Source: JACVRW01 sp963728155 (GTDB taxonomy: Bacteria; Actinomycetota; Thermoleophilia; Solirubrobacterales; Thermoleophilaceae). From it: a DNA stretch of 64,000 bases. A model generated the notes under the pieces. That model was not told the origin of the DNA, made no database searches, and was given only the letters and a program-made list of their open reading frames with translations. Every line of letters starts with the position of its first letter. The first letter of the stretch is position 1. A program made the position numbers and the translations under genes. The stretch covers positions 1 to 64,000 of the forward strand of contig CAVSJF010000024.1 in assembly GCA_963728155.1 (NCBI GenBank). Direction: 5' to 3'. Shown one piece after another: positions 62,258-64,000 of the stretch.

Positions 62258-63844
62258 TCAGACCACCGATTCGAGGGCGGCGCGGGCATCGGGGAGCGCT
62301 GCGACGCGTCCGTCGTGCTCGAGCAGCAGGAAGCGGTCCAGGCAGCGCAGGAACGCGCGGTCGTGAGATACCGCAACGACGGTGCCCTCGAAGCCGTCGA
62401 GCGCCGACTCGAGCGCATCGGCAGAGTCGACGTCGAGGTTGTCGGTGGGCTCGTCGAGCAGCAGCAGGTTGTGGCCCTCGGCCTCCAGGCAGAGGATCTC
62501 GAGGCGCGCCTTCTCCCCGCCTGAGAGCGTCTCATAGCTGCGGTTGGATGCGTCCGCGAGGCCATAGCGGGCGAGGGCGCGCATCGTCGCCTCCCTCGCC
62601 TTGAGGCGCTCGACGAGGATGTCGAGGACCTTGCGGCGCGCGAAGTCCGGGCGCGCGTTGAGCTGCGTGAAGAGTCCGGGCGACACGCGCGGCCCCACCA
62701 CGATATCGCCGGAGTGAGCCACGGGCTCGCCTGCCAGGAGGCGGATCAGATGTGTCTTGCCCGATCCGTTTGGCCCAATCAGGCCCACCCGCTCGCCGTA
62801 GTGGATCTCCTCCGAGAACGCCCGGACCAGCCCTTCGATCGACACAGCGCGCAGGTCGAGCACGCGGCGAGCGGAGTCGCCACCGCGCAGGCGTACGCTG
62901 ATCTGGTGGTCGCCGACCGGCTTGGGAGGGGGGCCTTCCGCCACGAACCGCTTCCAGCGCGTCTCGGCGGCATCGGCGCGCTTGGCCCAGCTGTCCGCGT
63001 AGCGCGCGCGCTCCTTGAAGATGCGAACGCGATCGCGCAGGCGCTTCTCCTCCTCCTGCCAGCGTCCCAGACGGTCGCCCATCAGCCTCTGGCGGTGCTC
63101 GCGAGCCTCCGGATAGGTCGCGTAGGAGCCGCCGTGCACCCACGCGCCCGAACCCTCGAGGGTGACGATCGAGTCGCAGGCGGCAGCGAGCAGCTCACGG
63201 TCATGCGAGATGATCAGAACCGTCTTGCGCGTCGTACGAATGAGCGCCTCGAGGGCCCGCTTGGCCGGGATGTCGAGGAAGTTGTCGGGCTCGTCGAGGA
63301 GCAGCACGTCAGCCTCGGAGGCGAACAGCAGATCGAGGACGAGTCGCTTGCGCTCACCGCCCGAGAGCGTGGCTGCGGGCCGATCACCAACTTCGCCGAG
63401 ACCGGCGCGGACGATGCGCCGGCAGGCGGCATCCCACTGACCCTCCAGCTCGTAGCCGCCCAAGCCGGCCCACGTGCCGATCTCCTCTCCGAGCCGCACC
63501 CCGGCGGCGTCGTCACCGGCCGCCAGATCGCGCTCCGCTCGGAGCATTGCCAGCCCCGTATCGCGCATCCGCTTCGGAGCCACCGACAGCAGCAGCCGGC
63601 GCACGCTGCCCTCGCCGCCCACGACCTGTTGAGCCATGTAGGCGGCTTCTCCGCCGTGGGCGACGGTGCCTTCCGCGGGCTCCAACTCACCCGCAAGAAT
63701 TCTCAGCAGCGTACTCTTGCCGACGCCGTTGGCGCCGATCAGACCGGCGTGGCCCCTCTGCGCCACCCGGAAAGTAACGCCGTCGAAGAGAAGGTCGCCA
63801 CCAGGATGGGCGTACGCGAGGTTGGAGACCGCGATGTGGCTCAC
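62258..63844 (-). CDS. ABC-F family ATPase
   Basis: 528 residues with two ABC domains and no membrane segment. Domain 1: GLIGANGVGKSTLLRILAG (Walker A), ATLSGGERKRLVLDLLF (signature), VLLLDEPDNFLDIP (Walker B). The linker (WQEEEKRLRDRVRIFKERAR) is the charged ABC-F interdomain segment. Domain 2: GLIGPNGSGKTHLIRLLAG, ETLSGGEKARLEILCL and LLLLDEPTDNLDVDS. ABC-F proteins bind the ribosome and modulate translation or protect against antibiotics; the short linker suggests a housekeeping-type factor. Frame intact. Start GTG 63844 overlaps the upstream stop (GTGA). Confidence 0.92.
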   Translation of the reverse strand: MSHIAVSNLAYAHPGGDLLFDGVTFRVAQRGHAGLIGANGVGKSTLLRILAGELEPAEGTVAHGGEAAYMAQQVVGGEGSVRRLLLSVAPKRMRDTGLAMLRAERDLAAGDDAAGVRLGEEIGTWAGLGGYELEGQWDAACRRIVRAGLGEVGDRPAATLSGGERKRLVLDLLFASEADVLLLDEPDNFLDIPAKRALEALIRTTRKTVLIISHDRELLAAACDSIVTLEGSGAWVHGGSYATYPEAREHRQRLMGDRLGRWQEEEKRLRDRVRIFKERARYADSWAKRADAAETRWKRFVAEGPPPKPVGDHQISVRLRGGDSARRVLDLRAVSIEGLVRAFSEEIHYGERVGLIGPNGSGKTHLIRLLAGEPVAHSGDIVVGPRVSPGLFTQLNARPDFARRKVLDILVERLKAREATMRALARYGLADASNRSYETLSGGEKARLEILCLEAEGHNLLLLDEPTDNLDVDSADALESALDGFEGTVVAVSHDRAFLRCLDRFLLLEHDGRVAALPDARAALESVV

Positions 63845-64000
63845 GAGAGCCGCTCGCCCACCACCTCATGCACCACCGGGGCACGCTCGACCGGCTCCTC
63901 CGACCAGCTCAAGGCGGCCTGGATGTCCGCCGCGGCCTCGTGGGCCGCGTCCTGATCGTTGGCCAGCACCACCGCGACGACGGTCTCGGGATCGGCCTCG
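63841..64000 (-). CDS. C-terminal fragment of an unidentified protein
   Basis: Partial at the window edge. The last 52 residues read ADPETVVAVVLANDQDAAHE, then AALSWSEEPVERAPVVHEVV and a stop at 63841-63843. The VxLANDxxAAxEAA pattern followed by EEP recalls the C-terminal domain of pyrimidine-nucleoside phosphorylases, but this is too short to assign. It is translationally coupled to the ABC-F gene by GTGA. Confidence 0.5.
   Translation of the reverse strand, partial: EADPETVVAVVLANDQDAAHEAAADIQAALSWSEEPVERAPVVHEVVGERLS

Noticed and set aside
1..64000. tRNA, rRNA or riboswitch genes
   Set aside because: I looked for cloverleaf-like stems with conserved TTCGA loops and for common riboswitch cores and saw none; a covariance-model scan would be decisive.

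Overview
The window is about 70% GC and reads like a chromosome segment of a high-GC actinobacterium of the class Thermoleophilia (Solirubrobacterales-like). Supporting traits seen here are a transaldolase/glucose-6-phosphate isomerase fusion, an aa3-type oxidase cluster, many GTG/TTG starts with ATGA/GTGA/TTGA overlaps, secreted GGxGxD-repeat proteins, a b561-molybdopterin fusion, and collagen-associated and TolB-like exported proteins. The taxonomic call is inference from gene content. Many otherwise well conserved genes (zwf, tkt, tatC, galK, aldehyde dehydrogenase, molybdo-oxidoreductase) are split by one-base frame changes while neighbours are intact, so I treat most frameshifts as probable sequence errors and give whole-gene coordinates.

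Layout. 1-8.2 kb: poorly coding left arm with a CHASE2 remnant, an inverted duplication of a leader plus signal-peptide cassette, an IS3 remnant, a GGxGxD-repeat exported protein interrupted by a 25-A run, and a decayed collagen-associated protein. 8.2-15.1 kb: a second GGxGxD protein, a short coupled leader peptide with a membrane protein, a GH15 glucosidase, and a TIR-membrane-propeller protein. 15.1-26.7 kb: one tightly packed minus-strand run, arsR - SRPBCC - peroxiredoxin - unknown - glk - tkt - tal/pgi - gnd - zwf - opcA - cupin, holding glucose phosphorylation and the whole pentose phosphate pathway. 26.7-36.7 kb: a second ROK kinase and GH15 enzyme, sugar-nucleotide epimerase, membrane glycosyltransferase-like protein, GT2, cupin lipoprotein, DUF2064, hydrolase, methyltransferase, propeller. 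36.8-49.5 kb: a third repeat protein, a propeller lipoprotein with a b561/molybdopterin oxidoreductase, a HAD enzyme, tatC-tatA beside two Tat-like ferritin-fold proteins, a second HAD enzyme, a HipA/DUF3037 pair, a murein endopeptidase and galactokinase. 49.5-64 kb: a sodium:solute symporter with tiny membrane proteins, a CBS protein, an AraC-like regulator, ctaC-ctaD-(tandem USP-like)-ctaE-small protein-inositol phosphatase, aldehyde dehydrogenase, diheme cytochrome c, GT4, a lipoprotein and an ABC-F ATPase.

How the genes work together: alpha-glucan hydrolysis (two GH15 enzymes) would supply glucose to two ROK-type kinases, then to the oxidative and non-oxidative pentose phosphate operon for NADPH and pentoses. 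The right half encodes aerobic respiration (aa3-type oxidase, diheme cytochrome c, molybdo-oxidoreductase) and Tat export. Coding is extremely compact: several convergent gene pairs overlap at their stop codons and I saw no tRNA, rRNA, CRISPR array or convincing terminator.
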